Origin: Salinimonas profundi
GTDB taxonomy: Bacteria > Pseudomonadota > Gammaproteobacteria > Enterobacterales > Alteromonadaceae
Assembly (NCBI RefSeq): GCF_014750655.1
Contig: NZ_JABBXD010000001.1
Span: 543,102 to 607,101 of the forward strand
Reading direction: 5' to 3'
Length of the DNA: 64,000 bases
The position numbers and the translations under genes are program-made. This document shows positions 1 through 8,231 of the stretch, piece by piece; positions within the stretch are counted from its first letter, which is position 1; every line of letters starts with the position of its first letter. Below the pieces are notes generated by a model that saw only the letters and a program-made list of their open reading frames with translations, had not been told where the DNA came from and did not search any database.

Positions 1-1131
1 TTTTGCATCTGTCTTGTAAATGTCTTCCGGATCACCGGAAAGCGCCACCCAGCGGAACGGCCCGATACCGCGGCAAAATAAGGGACGGATATACGCTGGC
101 ACAAACCCGGGAAAATCGAAGGCGTTAGTGACTCCCTCTTCCAGTGCCATTTGTCGGATGTTGTTACCATAATCAAGAGTTGCCGCCCCTTTTTTCTGAA
201 GTGCCAGCATCGCGTTAACCTGCACCGCCATCGACTGCTTAGCGGCTTTAACGACACCCGCCTCGTCAGTCTTGCGTGCTTTGGCGGCCTGGGCCAGCGT
301 CCACCCCTGAGGCAGATAGCCATTTAACGGGTCATGTGCACTGGTTTGGTCGGTAACCACATCCGGCAGGATGTCCATTTGATGAATTTGCTCAAACACA
401 TCGGCTGCATTGGCAACCAAACCGATTGATACCGGCTTATCTTCCTGTTTTGCCTGCTCAAGCATTGTGATCGCCTCATCCAGCGATTGAGCTTTTTTAT
501 CCAAATAGCCGGTCCGGATACGAAAATCCACGCGGCTTTCATCCACTTCCACAGCCAGCATGGAGAAGCCTGCCATGGTGGCAGCCAGTGGCTGAGCGCC
601 GCCCATACCGCCAAGCCCACCGGTCAGAATCCATCGGCCTTTGGCATCGCCATCAAAATGTGCTTTAGCGACACTGACAAAGGTCTCGTACGTTCCCTGA
701 ACAATGCCCTGTGAACCGATGTAGATCCATGAACCGGCTGTCATCTGGCCGTACATCATTAACCCTTTTTGATCCAATTCGTTAAAGTGCTCCCAGTTAG
801 CCCAGTGTGGAACAATATTAGAGTTAGCAATGAGCACCCTTGGCGCATTTGAATGGGTGGGAAATACACCGACAGGTTTACCGGACTGCACCAGCAACGT
901 CTCATCGTCTTTCAGACGCATCAGCGTTTCGACGATTTTATCGTACGCCGGCCAGTTACGTGCAGCCCTGCCTATTCCACCATAGACCACCAGTGATTGG
1001 GGGTGCTCGGCCACTTCCGGATCCAGGTTGTTCATTAACATCCGAAGTGGAGCCTCGGTTTGCCAGCTTAATGCGTTTAATGACGGGCCCCGGGGGGCTT
1101 TTATTGTGCGTGATGCATCTTCACGGTTCAT
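1..1131 (-). CDS. hutU: Urocanate hydratase, partial (C-terminal part beyond left edge)
   Basis: Urocanase converts urocanate to imidazolone propionate with tightly bound NAD+, the second step of histidine degradation in the cytoplasm. The first 377 codons are present and the reading frame runs off the left edge; full-length family members are about 555 residues. The translation starts [16 protein letters not shown] and contains the glycine-rich NAD-contacting stretch [19 protein letters not shown] (near 560-620), which is diagnostic for urocanase. The ATG at 1131 overlaps the TGA of hutC as ATGA, so translation is probably coupled and hutC-hutU form one operon; hutH would be expected further left, which I cannot see. 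Expression is probably induced by urocanate through HutC. Confidence 0.96.
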   Translation of the reverse strand, partial: MNREDASRTIKAPRGPSLNALSWQTEAPLRMLMNNLDPEVAEHPQSLVVYGGIGRAARNWPAYDKIVETLMRLKDDETLLVQSGKPVGVFPTHSNAPRVLIANSNIVPHWANWEHFNELDQKGLMMYGQMTAGSWIYIGSQGIVQGTYETFVSVAKAHFDGDAKGRWILTGGLGGMGGAQPLAATMAGFSMLAVEVDESRVDFRIRTGYLDKKAQSLDEAITMLEQAKQEDKPVSIGLVANAADVFEQIHQMDILPDVVTDQTSAHDPLNGYLPQGWTLAQAAKARKTDEAGVVKAAKQSMAVQVNAMLALQKKGAATLDYGNNIRQMALEEGVTNAFDFPGFVPAYIRPLFCRGIGPFRWVALSGDPEDIYKTDAK

Positions 1132-1850
1132 ATTGATTCCTTAATCGCGGAGGTAAAATTAAGATGTGCGCCCAGCCGATAACGCTGTCCGGGATGGGTA
1201 AGTGTCGCCAGACTGACAATGCCTTTGGCGCAGTACGTCCGCCGACTGATACATAAACAGGGCTGCGTGACATCAATATTGAGCAGCGCTGCATCTTGTG
1301 GCTCAGGGAGTATGGCTTCCACACTGTGATCAGCTTCGGTGAGTGGCGCCACCTGATTTAAATACTGATTCACTGAAATGTTTGTAAAATTCTGTTCTAA
1401 AAACAGGGGCGCCAGCACCGGATTGACCAGCCTTGACTCTAACTGCACCGGCTGTGCATTTTCAAAATGGACCAGCTGAATAAAAAACAAACTGGCGCCC
1501 TGCTCCACCGAAAAGTGACGCGCCTGTATTGCATCGGCTGCACAGGCATTCTGACTGATAATCTGGTTGCTGTAGTGATGGCCACGGCTTTCTATTTCTT
1601 CTTTTATGCCAATAATAGTGAGCATTGAGCTCATTGGCCGGTTATCACTAACAAATGTGCCTACCCCCTGAGTACGGGCCAGTATGCCTTCATCCACAAG
1701 TTCTGAGACTGCTCGTCTTGCCGTCATTCTGCTAACACTGAAGCGTTCTGCCAGTTGATTTTCAGAACCAATCTGATCGCCCGGTGACAATGCTCCCTGT
1801 TCTATTTGCTGTATGAGAGCGGCTTTAATCTGAATAAATCTGGGCTGCAT
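1128..1850 (-). CDS. hutC: Histidine utilization repressor HutC (GntR family)
   Basis: A 240-residue GntR/HutC-type repressor. The N-terminal 70 residues form the winged helix-turn-helix ([20 protein letters not shown], then TQGVGTFV), and residues about 90-235 the UTRA effector domain that in HutC proteins binds urocanate. Known HutC proteins repress hut operons and release DNA when urocanate accumulates. It is the first gene of the hutC-hutU operon and diverges from hutI; the shared intergenic region holds a perfect palindrome of the HutC-operator type (1895-1910), so autoregulation is likely. Its stop overlaps the hutU start by four bases. Confidence 0.95.
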   Translation of the reverse strand: MQPRFIQIKAALIQQIEQGALSPGDQIGSENQLAERFSVSRMTARRAVSELVDEGILARTQGVGTFVSDNRPMSSMLTIIGIKEEIESRGHHYSNQIISQNACAADAIQARHFSVEQGASLFFIQLVHFENAQPVQLESRLVNPVLAPLFLEQNFTNISVNQYLNQVAPLTEADHSVEAILPEPQDAALLNIDVTQPCLCISRRTYCAKGIVSLATLTHPGQRYRLGAHLNFTSAIKESI

Positions 1851-1894
1851 TTCTCGTGACCACCTGTTAATTTATTGTTACTCTACCTGCAGCA

Positions 1895-1910
1895 ACTTGT
1901 ATATACAAGT
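1895..1910. promoter_or_regulatory. Probable HutC operator
   Basis: A perfect 16-base palindrome, ACTTGTATATACAAGT, lies between the divergent hutC and hutI genes. It closely resembles the CTTGTATGTACAAG-type operators described for Pseudomonas HutC. Another half-site (CTTGT) follows around 1916-1920. The position suits simultaneous control of both hut transcripts. The sequence symmetry is directly visible; the assignment to HutC is inference from family and location. Confidence 0.8.
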
Positions 1911-1986
1911 ATAAGCTTGTTAATTGCCGGTTCGCCTACGAGGTGAATTATCGCTTCATTTTTCCGCTGACGTGACAGGAGCTTTC

Positions 1987-3195
1987 ATGACGACAACGCA
2001 GATAAAAAACGTAAATTTGGCCACCATGACGGGCGCGAAAAACGATACGCTGGCAATTCAAGAAAACACCGAGCTGTGGCTGCAAGGCAGCAAAATTCTG
2101 GGTATTGGCCCTCAGCAACATCAGGATTTTGTTCATACCGACACGGTAGATGCACAGGGCATGTGGTGTTTACCCGGCTTTATTGATTGCCACACTCACC
2201 TTGTCTATGGCGGCAGCCGCGCCGGCGAATTTCAGCAACGATTAAGCGGGGTCAGCTATCAGCAAATTAACGAACAAGGGGGCGGCATAAAGTCCACGGT
2301 TGCAGCCACACGAGTGCTTGATGAACAAGCCCTGTTAGATGCCGCAATCCGACGCACCGCCAGGCTGACCGAAGAAGGTGTAACCACTGTTGAAATTAAA
2401 TCCGGTTATGGACTGGACAAAGATACCGAGACACGAATGCTGACCGTCGCCGCCCGGGTGCCCGACCATTTACCGGTGAATGTTCAGCGAACGTACCTGG
2501 GTGCACACGCCCTGCCTGTGGAATATCAGGGCAACAGTGACGGCTATATCGATTATGTCTGTCAGACAATGATGCCCTACATTGCGCAGCATAAACTAGC
2601 CAGCGCCGTGGATGTATTCTGTGAGTCGGTGGGCTTTTCACTGACGCAAACCCGACGGGTGTTTGAAGCGGCACAGCGATACAATTTGCAGGTAAAAATT
2701 CACGCTGAGCAACTCAGTGACAGTAAAGGCGCCAGGCTGGCTGCGGAATTTCAGGCATTAAGCGTCGATCACATTGAATATCTGCATGAGGAAGATATCA
2801 GCGCCATTGCCGATGCGGGCTCAGTGGCAGTGCTTCTTCCCGGTGCATTCTATTTTCTTAAGGAAACAAAGCTACCGCCAGTAGAGGCACTGCGCTCACA
2901 TCAGGTACCAATGGCCATTGCCACTGATATGAACCCGGGGACATCACCGGTTTCTTCCATTCTCATCTGTGCCAACATGGCCTGCATTCAATTTGGCTTA
3001 ACGATTGAAGAAGCCTTGCGAGGCATCACTGTTAATGCCGCCAGGGCACTGGCACTTCCGTTAAAAGGCCAGCTGGCCGCTGGCTACGATGCCGATTTAT
3101 GCCTTTGGGATATTGATAGTCCGGCAGATCTAATTTACGAAATTAATGGGTTTCGTCCATCTGCAAAATGGTTAGGGGGCAAGCGTGTCTTATAA
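1987..3195 (+). CDS. hutI: Imidazolonepropionase
   Basis: Hydrolyses imidazolone-5-propionate to N-formimino-L-glutamate, the third step of histidine degradation. The protein is 402 residues, the usual HutI length, and belongs to the metal-dependent amidohydrolase superfamily. Metal ligands are visible as DCHTH (H69, H71), KIHAEQL, and the aspartate of ATDMNPGTSP near the end of the barrel. I start it at the ATG at 1987, preceded by AGGAG at 1977-1981, rather than at the upstream TTG at 1924, which has no ribosome site and would lie only 14 bases after the operator. It overlaps hutG by 11 bases and is divergent from hutC. Confidence 0.96.
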   Translation: MTTTQIKNVNLATMTGAKNDTLAIQENTELWLQGSKILGIGPQQHQDFVHTDTVDAQGMWCLPGFIDCHTHLVYGGSRAGEFQQRLSGVSYQQINEQGGGIKSTVAATRVLDEQALLDAAIRRTARLTEEGVTTVEIKSGYGLDKDTETRMLTVAARVPDHLPVNVQRTYLGAHALPVEYQGNSDGYIDYVCQTMMPYIAQHKLASAVDVFCESVGFSLTQTRRVFEAAQRYNLQVKIHAEQLSDSKGARLAAEFQALSVDHIEYLHEEDISAIADAGSVAVLLPGAFYFLKETKLPPVEALRSHQVPMAIATDMNPGTSPVSSILICANMACIQFGLTIEEALRGITVNAARALALPLKGQLAAGYDADLCLWDIDSPADLIYEINGFRPSAKWLGGKRVL

Positions 3196-4126
3196 AACAT
3201 TATGGCAGGGTCGCACCGATACAGAAGATGGGGTGAGAGGTCAGCGCTGGCACCAGGTTGTCAATGTGGCGCCGACAGATTCGCAACGTGACACAATAGC
3301 ACTCATTGGCTATCCGGTGGATCAAGGGGTGGTCTTAAACAAAGGCCGACCGGGCGCGGGAGGTGGTCCCAATGCATTACGCCAGTCGCTATCATCATTG
3401 CCCTGGGTTATTGAAGGCTCACTTTCCGATCACGGAGATATCTCCCCGCAATCAACTTTACCACAAACGCAACAGCGCTATTCTGACAGTGTCACTGAAT
3501 TGCTATCCCATCATCAGTGCGTGCTAGGACTGGGTGGCGGACACGATATCGCCAGAGGCAGCTTTCACGGGTTGCAGCAGTTCACGGGCAAACAGGCACG
3601 AATCGGGATTATTAATTTTGACGCGCACCTGGATTTACGCAAACCCGCACCGCACTCCTCCTCCGGAACGCCGTTCAGAGATATCAGTGAATGGTGTAAA
3701 AACAATAGTCGAACATTTAATTATTGCTGCATGGGAGTCTCAGTTGCCGCTAATACACCGGCACTGTTTGATTACGCCAGACAAACAGACACGCTGTGGC
3801 TGGAGGATATTGATTTTGATCTGAACACAGCAACATCTGTTTTACCCACTTTTTTAAGTCGTATTGATACGCTTTACGTTACCGTATGCATGGATGCATT
3901 TCCCGCCTCCGCCGCGCCGGGCGTTAGCGCCCCCGCGGCGGTTGGCATCGACGCGGCGACTGTGATTAATCTCATCCGCTGGTTGGGCAGATATTGCCGA
4001 CAACACACCATCACATGGTCGCTTTCGGACATAGCAGAGCTGAGTCCTTTTTTTGATAAAGAAAATAAGACCGCCAGGCTCGCAGCGCGTATTGCGTTTG
4101 AACTTACCCGTGCGATGACAAAATAA
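3185..4126 (+). CDS. hutG: Formimidoylglutamase
   Basis: Arginase/agmatinase-fold enzyme that hydrolyses N-formimino-L-glutamate to glutamate and formamide, the last step of this histidine pathway variant. It has 313 residues and begins at a GTG inside the end of hutI (11-base overlap), which indicates translational coupling. Manganese-binding motifs are GGGHD (H120) and NFDAHLD (D146, H148, D150). The third motif reads TVCMDAFPASAAPGVSAP, with C235 where arginases have the first aspartate of D-x-D; D237 is kept. This may be normal for this HutG branch. Glutamate produced here can enter the TCA cycle as 2-oxoglutarate. Confidence 0.93.
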   Translation: MSYKTLWQGRTDTEDGVRGQRWHQVVNVAPTDSQRDTIALIGYPVDQGVVLNKGRPGAGGGPNALRQSLSSLPWVIEGSLSDHGDISPQSTLPQTQQRYSDSVTELLSHHQCVLGLGGGHDIARGSFHGLQQFTGKQARIGIINFDAHLDLRKPAPHSSSGTPFRDISEWCKNNSRTFNYCCMGVSVAANTPALFDYARQTDTLWLEDIDFDLNTATSVLPTFLSRIDTLYVTVCMDAFPASAAPGVSAPAAVGIDAATVINLIRWLGRYCRQHTITWSLSDIAELSPFFDKENKTARLAARIAFELTRAMTK

Positions 4127-4167
4127 TGTAAATATTGTGTTGCCATTACATTGCTCTCTGGTTAAAT

Positions 4168-4181
4168 TGTAAGCGCTATCA
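4168..4181. promoter_or_regulatory. LacI-type operator candidate 1 upstream of the GH16 operon
   Basis: The sequence TGTAAGCGCTATCA has the central CG and TGTAAGCGCT core typical of LacI-family operators found before polysaccharide-use genes in Alteromonadales and related groups. A second, better copy lies 66 bases downstream. No LacI-family gene is in the window, so the regulator would act from elsewhere. The repeat is visible; the regulator class is inference. Confidence 0.6.
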
Positions 4182-4232
4182 TTATTTTCTAATGTCGGTT
4201 TTGGGATGACCGGCATTATTGAGCACCAAATA

Positions 4233-4248
4233 ATGTAAGCGCTAACAT
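4233..4248. promoter_or_regulatory. LacI-type operator candidate 2 upstream of the GH16 operon
   Basis: ATGTAAGCGCTAACAT is an almost perfect palindrome centred on CG and sits just before the ribosome site of the first gene of the operon. Together with the copy at 4168-4181 the spacing of 66 bases (about six helical turns) would allow cooperative binding or looping. Binding here would block transcription or initiation of the 4264-7789 operon until a sugar inducer is present. Confidence 0.65.
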
Positions 4249-4263
4249 ACCTTGGAGATACAC

Positions 4264-4929
4264 ATGAACTTGCGCAAAGCAGCAATTTTGCTAGCTCTGT
4301 CGGCGGTATGGCAACCCGCGTATGCCTCATTACTGACTAACGGAGATTTTGGAACCTGTACCCTTGACGGATGGAATACTGATTCAGACGGTAACAGTGT
4401 AAATAGTGGTGATTTCACAATCCTATCAGATGGGGGCACCTGCAGTGCTCGCATTTACATTGACCAAAGTAACATATTTGCAAACACGCTTTATCAGCGT
4501 ATAGATACATCAACTCTTGGTAGCACGCCGCTTACCCTGTCTTACGACTTCACTGTCGATAGCGAATTACAGGGCCAGGCGCCTTTCACCGCGGACTACT
4601 TTACTATCGGCTTCGGTGATGGCTCAGGCCAGCTGTACAATGCCGATGGCGAGTTCGGAAGCCTGTTTAATCAGCCCGATATTGACGGACCCATGGCCTA
4701 CCAGGGCGAGGTTACCTTAAGTGAAGAACTTAATGAATGGGATATGCTAACGCTTGAAATACAGCTTATCAGTAATTTTGATGCCAGCCCGGCATGGCTG
4801 ACCGTGAACAGTTTTTCGCTGGATATTACTAACGAACAAGTAGCTGTATCCAGCCCCGCAACCGTCCCCCTATTACTGTGTGCATTAGGCTTGATTCGTC
4901 GCCGCACATCAAATAAGCAGGAGTGCTAA
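4264..4929 (+). CDS. Secreted jelly-roll-like protein with PEP-CTERM-like tail
   Basis: A 221-residue exported protein of unknown exact function. The start is the ATG at 4264, preceded by GGAG at 4254-4257; a TTG at 4252 is less likely. It has a signal peptide ending near QPAYAS, then LLTNGDFGTCTLDGW, a beginning typical of beta-sandwich (carbohydrate-binding-like) domains of PEP-CTERM proteins. The C-terminus reads SSPATVPLLLCALGLIRRR: a short Pro motif, a hydrophobic helix and an arginine cluster, the layout of an exosortase-type sorting signal, though the canonical PEP is replaced by SSP. The GH16 gene starts one base after its stop, so the two are co-transcribed and probably act on the same glucan at the cell surface. 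Confidence 0.75.
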   Translation: MNLRKAAILLALSAVWQPAYASLLTNGDFGTCTLDGWNTDSDGNSVNSGDFTILSDGGTCSARIYIDQSNIFANTLYQRIDTSTLGSTPLTLSYDFTVDSELQGQAPFTADYFTIGFGDGSGQLYNADGEFGSLFNQPDIDGPMAYQGEVTLSEELNEWDMLTLEIQLISNFDASPAWLTVNSFSLDITNEQVAVSSPATVPLLLCALGLIRRRTSNKQEC

Positions 4930-4930
4930 A

Positions 4931-7789
4931 ATGAAAAAACATCTTATTCAACTTGCTGTGGTTGCCGGGCTGGCTCATCTGCCGCTGGGCACTGCCATGG
5001 CGCAGTGGCAACCAGCAGATGAAACGCTGGATGTGAAGCAGCGTCGTGCTGCTTTTGATCGCATCAACCGACAGTTCAGTGTACTTGTTAACATTACAAA
5101 TAACGGTAACGACGTCATGGACATGCCGCTGAGACTCAATATTGATAACAGCACTCATGTGGTTACAAACGCCGAACAAGACGGCGATATCAGCTTTATT
5201 CCTGTTGACAATGATAAGCTGGCACCCGGTGAAAGTATTCGTGTACCTGTGTATCTGGCGTTTGCACCTAAACGGTTAATCCTGGATGTTTCGCTTATGG
5301 AAGACGCCGGGCCGGGTAATAACTGGACGCTGGTGTGGCAGGATGAATTCAATGAATCGGCCATCGATACGACAAAATGGGACTTTGAGCAGAATTGCTG
5401 GGGCGGCGGTAACAACGAACAACAATGTTATACCGACCGAGAAGAAAATGCCTATATCGAAGACGGCAAGCTGGTTATCAAAGCGCAGCGCGAAGACTTT
5501 ACCGGTCCGGATAATCCGGAAGGCAACCCAGACAGTGTCACAACACTGCCTTACACATCCGCGCGCCTGCGTACATTAAATCAGGGCGACTGGACTTACG
5601 GTCGCTTTGAGATCAGAGCCAAACTGCCCTTTGGCCAGGGCACATGGCCGGCCATCTGGATGCTGCCCAGCGATTACAAATACGGCACCTGGGCTGCATC
5701 TGGTGAAATCGATATCATGGAAGCGGTGAACCTGAAGACTCCTTCTGATGATCCGGCTGCACAGGGTGCGCCAGAAAACCGGGTATACGGCACCTTGCAT
5801 TTTGGTCGTACATGGCCAGGCAATGTGTATGTAGAGTCAGACTATCACCTTCCCAATGATGTAAACCCTGCTGATGGGTTCCACAACTACGCTATTGAGT
5901 GGGAACAGGGCGAGATCCGCTGGTATGTTGATGGTTATCACTTTGCGACTCAAACGCAGGATGGCTGGTATACGCAATATCAGGACGAAAACGGGCAATG
6001 GCAGACAGGTGTTGGCGATGCACCATTTAACGAACGCTTTCACTTACTGCTGAATCTTGCAGTCGGTGGGGCATGGGCTGCAAACACCAACGAAAAAGGC
6101 ATTGATGAATCCGTCTTCCCACAAACCATGGAAGTAGACTATGTTCGGGTTTATGAATGCTCTATCAATCCGGCTACAGGTCAGGGCTGTGCCACCATCG
6201 GTGACAACCCGAATCGTCCGGCAGGTATTGAGCCTCCACCATTACCAGGCGAAAATTCTTTAGCGGGTAACGGGCCTGTCTTTATGTTGTTTGACGATAT
6301 GTTAAACGATGCGCTGGCGGTGCAAAGCTACAACCCTGAAGGCACGGTGTCCAGTTATACAGAAGCCGTTGAAGGCCGCGGTGATGTCTTCACAATGGAA
6401 CAGGTCGGGAATGTTGGCAATGTCTTTTTCAATGCTGATGCACCGCTGGATCTGCAGCATTTTGAACAGTTAGGTAAGCTGAAGTTTGATTTGCGGGTAT
6501 TAAGTCAGGCCGAGGGCGCTGAACTACTGGTCAAAGTGGACAGTGGCTGGCCAGCCGTTGGCGATGTAGCTATAGAAATAAACGACGATCAATGGCAGCA
6601 AATCAGCCTGGACGTGTCTGCGCTGGTTGAGGCAGGCAACCGCTATGCACCGGGTAATACAGCGGACCTGGCACAGGTCTTAAACCCGTTTGTGCTTGAG
6701 GCTAATGGCCCGATGCTGATTCAGGTTGACAATGTTCGTTATGAGTATGATCTGGCCGGTAAATCAGAAGTGGTGGTTTACGATGAGAACGATCAACCGC
6801 CGTTTGCTGTGGGTCAGTATGTCGCAAGTGGCTCTGTGCAAATGGAAGATGTTTTGAGTGAAGACGGTGCGTATGGAAATGTGAAGCAGTTCAGCTTTAA
6901 CACCAACGAATCCGTCGTGTATTTTCAGACAACCGCTAATAACGAAGGGCAGACCCAGAAGATTGACTTCAGTGGTTTTGATACCTTGTCGTTTGATTTA
7001 AAAGTCGTGGAAGATCCACGTGCAGAGCAGAACTTTTTCATCAAAATGGACTGCGGCCACCCCTGCTCTTCCGGCGACTTTGCAATAGCGACACCACAGA
7101 CAGGAATCTGGACACATTACGATATTGCTATTTCCGATCTTATCGCCAATACCGGATCGACTCTTAATCTGACGCAAGTCGACACGCCACTGGTTATTTT
7201 CCCTGCCTGGGGTAACCAGCAAGGCGTAGTCATGCAGGTGGATAACATCGTGTTATCGGGTGAAGGAAGCACATCCACGCCCACACCCAATGTTGTCACT
7301 ATCACTGATTCGTTGACGGTTTTCGATGAGGTAATGGCACAAGGCTGGTCACTGTGGGATTGCTGCGCCAATGCTGACCTGAGTATTGTTGCTGATAACG
7401 ATCGTGGCAATGTTGCACAAATTGACTATTTCGGGCCTGCACCTACCGTCTCAGGATTCAGGGCGAACATTGCACATGACGCTACAGCAATAGAATCTGG
7501 CGTGCTCTCATTTGCAATGAAAATGGTCAGTGCACCTGATGATGCCAGTGCTGAACTGCTGCTTAAAGTTGAAGGTAATGATGGTAGTTACGCACAGGTA
7601 CCGGTAGCGATGAATCTTGAGGGAACCACGCCACAGACAGGCCAATGGCAACAATACAGCTTTTCGTTAGCTGATTTGGCTGCACAGGGGCTTTCTCTGG
7701 ATAAAATTAATCTTATTATGATGTTCCCTGAGTGGAACAAAGCTACAGGTGCTGTATTACAGATAGATGATTTGAGGCTATCGTTATAA
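4931..7789 (+). CDS. Secreted GH16 beta-glucanase (laminarinase-like) with tandem beta-sandwich modules
   Basis: A 952-residue extracellular or periplasmic endo-beta-glucanase. Order: signal peptide (1-24, cut after AMA), an Ig-like N-terminal domain (about 30-122), the GH16 catalytic domain (about 130-412), a Pro-rich linker (about 415-445), then three similar beta-sandwich repeats (about 448-610, 612-775, 785-952), each ending in an (I/V)D(N/D)(I/V/L) strand and resembling ExoP-type or CBM modules. The catalytic motif is GEIDIMEAVN with nucleophile E259 and acid/base E264; the ExDxxE spacing is that of laminarinases rather than kappa-carrageenase-like enzymes. RBS GCAGGAG precedes the ATG. 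It is the second gene of a LacI-type-controlled operon. Substrate is probably beta-1,3-glucan; family assignment is firm, exact specificity is not. Confidence 0.92.
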   Translation: MKKHLIQLAVVAGLAHLPLGTAMAQWQPADETLDVKQRRAAFDRINRQFSVLVNITNNGNDVMDMPLRLNIDNSTHVVTNAEQDGDISFIPVDNDKLAPGESIRVPVYLAFAPKRLILDVSLMEDAGPGNNWTLVWQDEFNESAIDTTKWDFEQNCWGGGNNEQQCYTDREENAYIEDGKLVIKAQREDFTGPDNPEGNPDSVTTLPYTSARLRTLNQGDWTYGRFEIRAKLPFGQGTWPAIWMLPSDYKYGTWAASGEIDIMEAVNLKTPSDDPAAQGAPENRVYGTLHFGRTWPGNVYVESDYHLPNDVNPADGFHNYAIEWEQGEIRWYVDGYHFATQTQDGWYTQYQDENGQWQTGVGDAPFNERFHLLLNLAVGGAWAANTNEKGIDESVFPQTMEVDYVRVYECSINPATGQGCATIGDNPNRPAGIEPPPLPGENSLAGNGPVFMLFDDMLNDALAVQSYNPEGTVSSYTEAVEGRGDVFTMEQVGNVGNVFFNADAPLDLQHFEQLGKLKFDLRVLSQAEGAELLVKVDSGWPAVGDVAIEINDDQWQQISLDVSALVEAGNRYAPGNTADLAQVLNPFVLEANGPMLIQVDNVRYEYDLAGKSEVVVYDENDQPPFAVGQYVASGSVQMEDVLSEDGAYGNVKQFSFNTNESVVYFQTTANNEGQTQKIDFSGFDTLSFDLKVVEDPRAEQNFFIKMDCGHPCSSGDFAIATPQTGIWTHYDIAISDLIANTGSTLNLTQVDTPLVIFPAWGNQQGVVMQVDNIVLSGEGSTSTPTPNVVTITDSLTVFDEVMAQGWSLWDCCANADLSIVADNDRGNVAQIDYFGPAPTVSGFRANIAHDATAIESGVLSFAMKMVSAPDDASAELLLKVEGNDGSYAQVPVAMNLEGTTPQTGQWQQYSFSLADLAAQGLSLDKINLIMMFPEWNKATGAVLQIDDLRLSL

Positions 7790-7816
7790 TCGGCACGCGA
7801 ATGAAGTAAGAGCACG

Positions 7817-7847
7817 AAAGCCCGGCATGACCGCCGGGCTTTTTTTA
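7817..7847 (+). terminator. Rho-independent terminator of the GH16 operon
   Basis: AGCCCGGC (7819-7826) pairs perfectly with GCCGGGCT (7833-7840) around a six-base loop and is followed by seven T residues, 28 bases after the GH16 stop codon. Confidence 0.93.
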
Positions 7848-8187
7848 TTCATTTCTTTACATAACAATCCACTCATTTTCAGAAAACTTTTCAGCTATCT
7901 TTTTATTATTGAGTCGTTAGCTGTTTGTGAATGCTATACGAACATCCGTTCTGCCTTCGCGCTGAAATTCGCCCACCTCCTACTGATTAATCGTTACAAC
8001 ACTCATAGACACAGTATGAGACCGGTTATATGAGCAAATCAGGAGCCAGCGTCACGATATTTAAGTTTGTGGATAGATAGCCGCTTAACTCACTCAGGTA
8101 ATGAAAACAGTCACTGAGTTATAAAAAGCCAAACAGAAATTTAGTCGCTAGCGCTTAGCGTGGTATCAATGCATAAGTAGCAGGATC
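7848..8187. other. Intergenic region without recognisable gene
   Basis: Between the convergent GH16 and TonB-receptor genes. The only open frames lack ribosome sites and resemble no family. A short GC-rich partial repeat, CGCTAGCGCTTAGCG, occurs near 8146-8160 but is downstream of both genes, so I do not assign it a regulatory role. Confidence 0.6.
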
Positions 8188-8217
8188 AAAAAAGCCGCAG
8201 AAAGCTGCGGCTTTTTT
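8188..8217 (-). terminator. Bidirectional terminator downstream of the TonB receptor gene
   Basis: GCCGCAG and CTGCGGC form a perfect stem around AAAG, flanked by an A-run on the left and a T-run on the right, so it can terminate transcripts from either side. It lies 14 bases beyond the receptor stop codon. Confidence 0.93.
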
Positions 8218-8231
8218 ACAGAGATTATCGT

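Noticed and set aside
7827..8033. 68-codon frame after the GH16 gene
   Set aside because: Starts inside the terminator hairpin and shows no family features.
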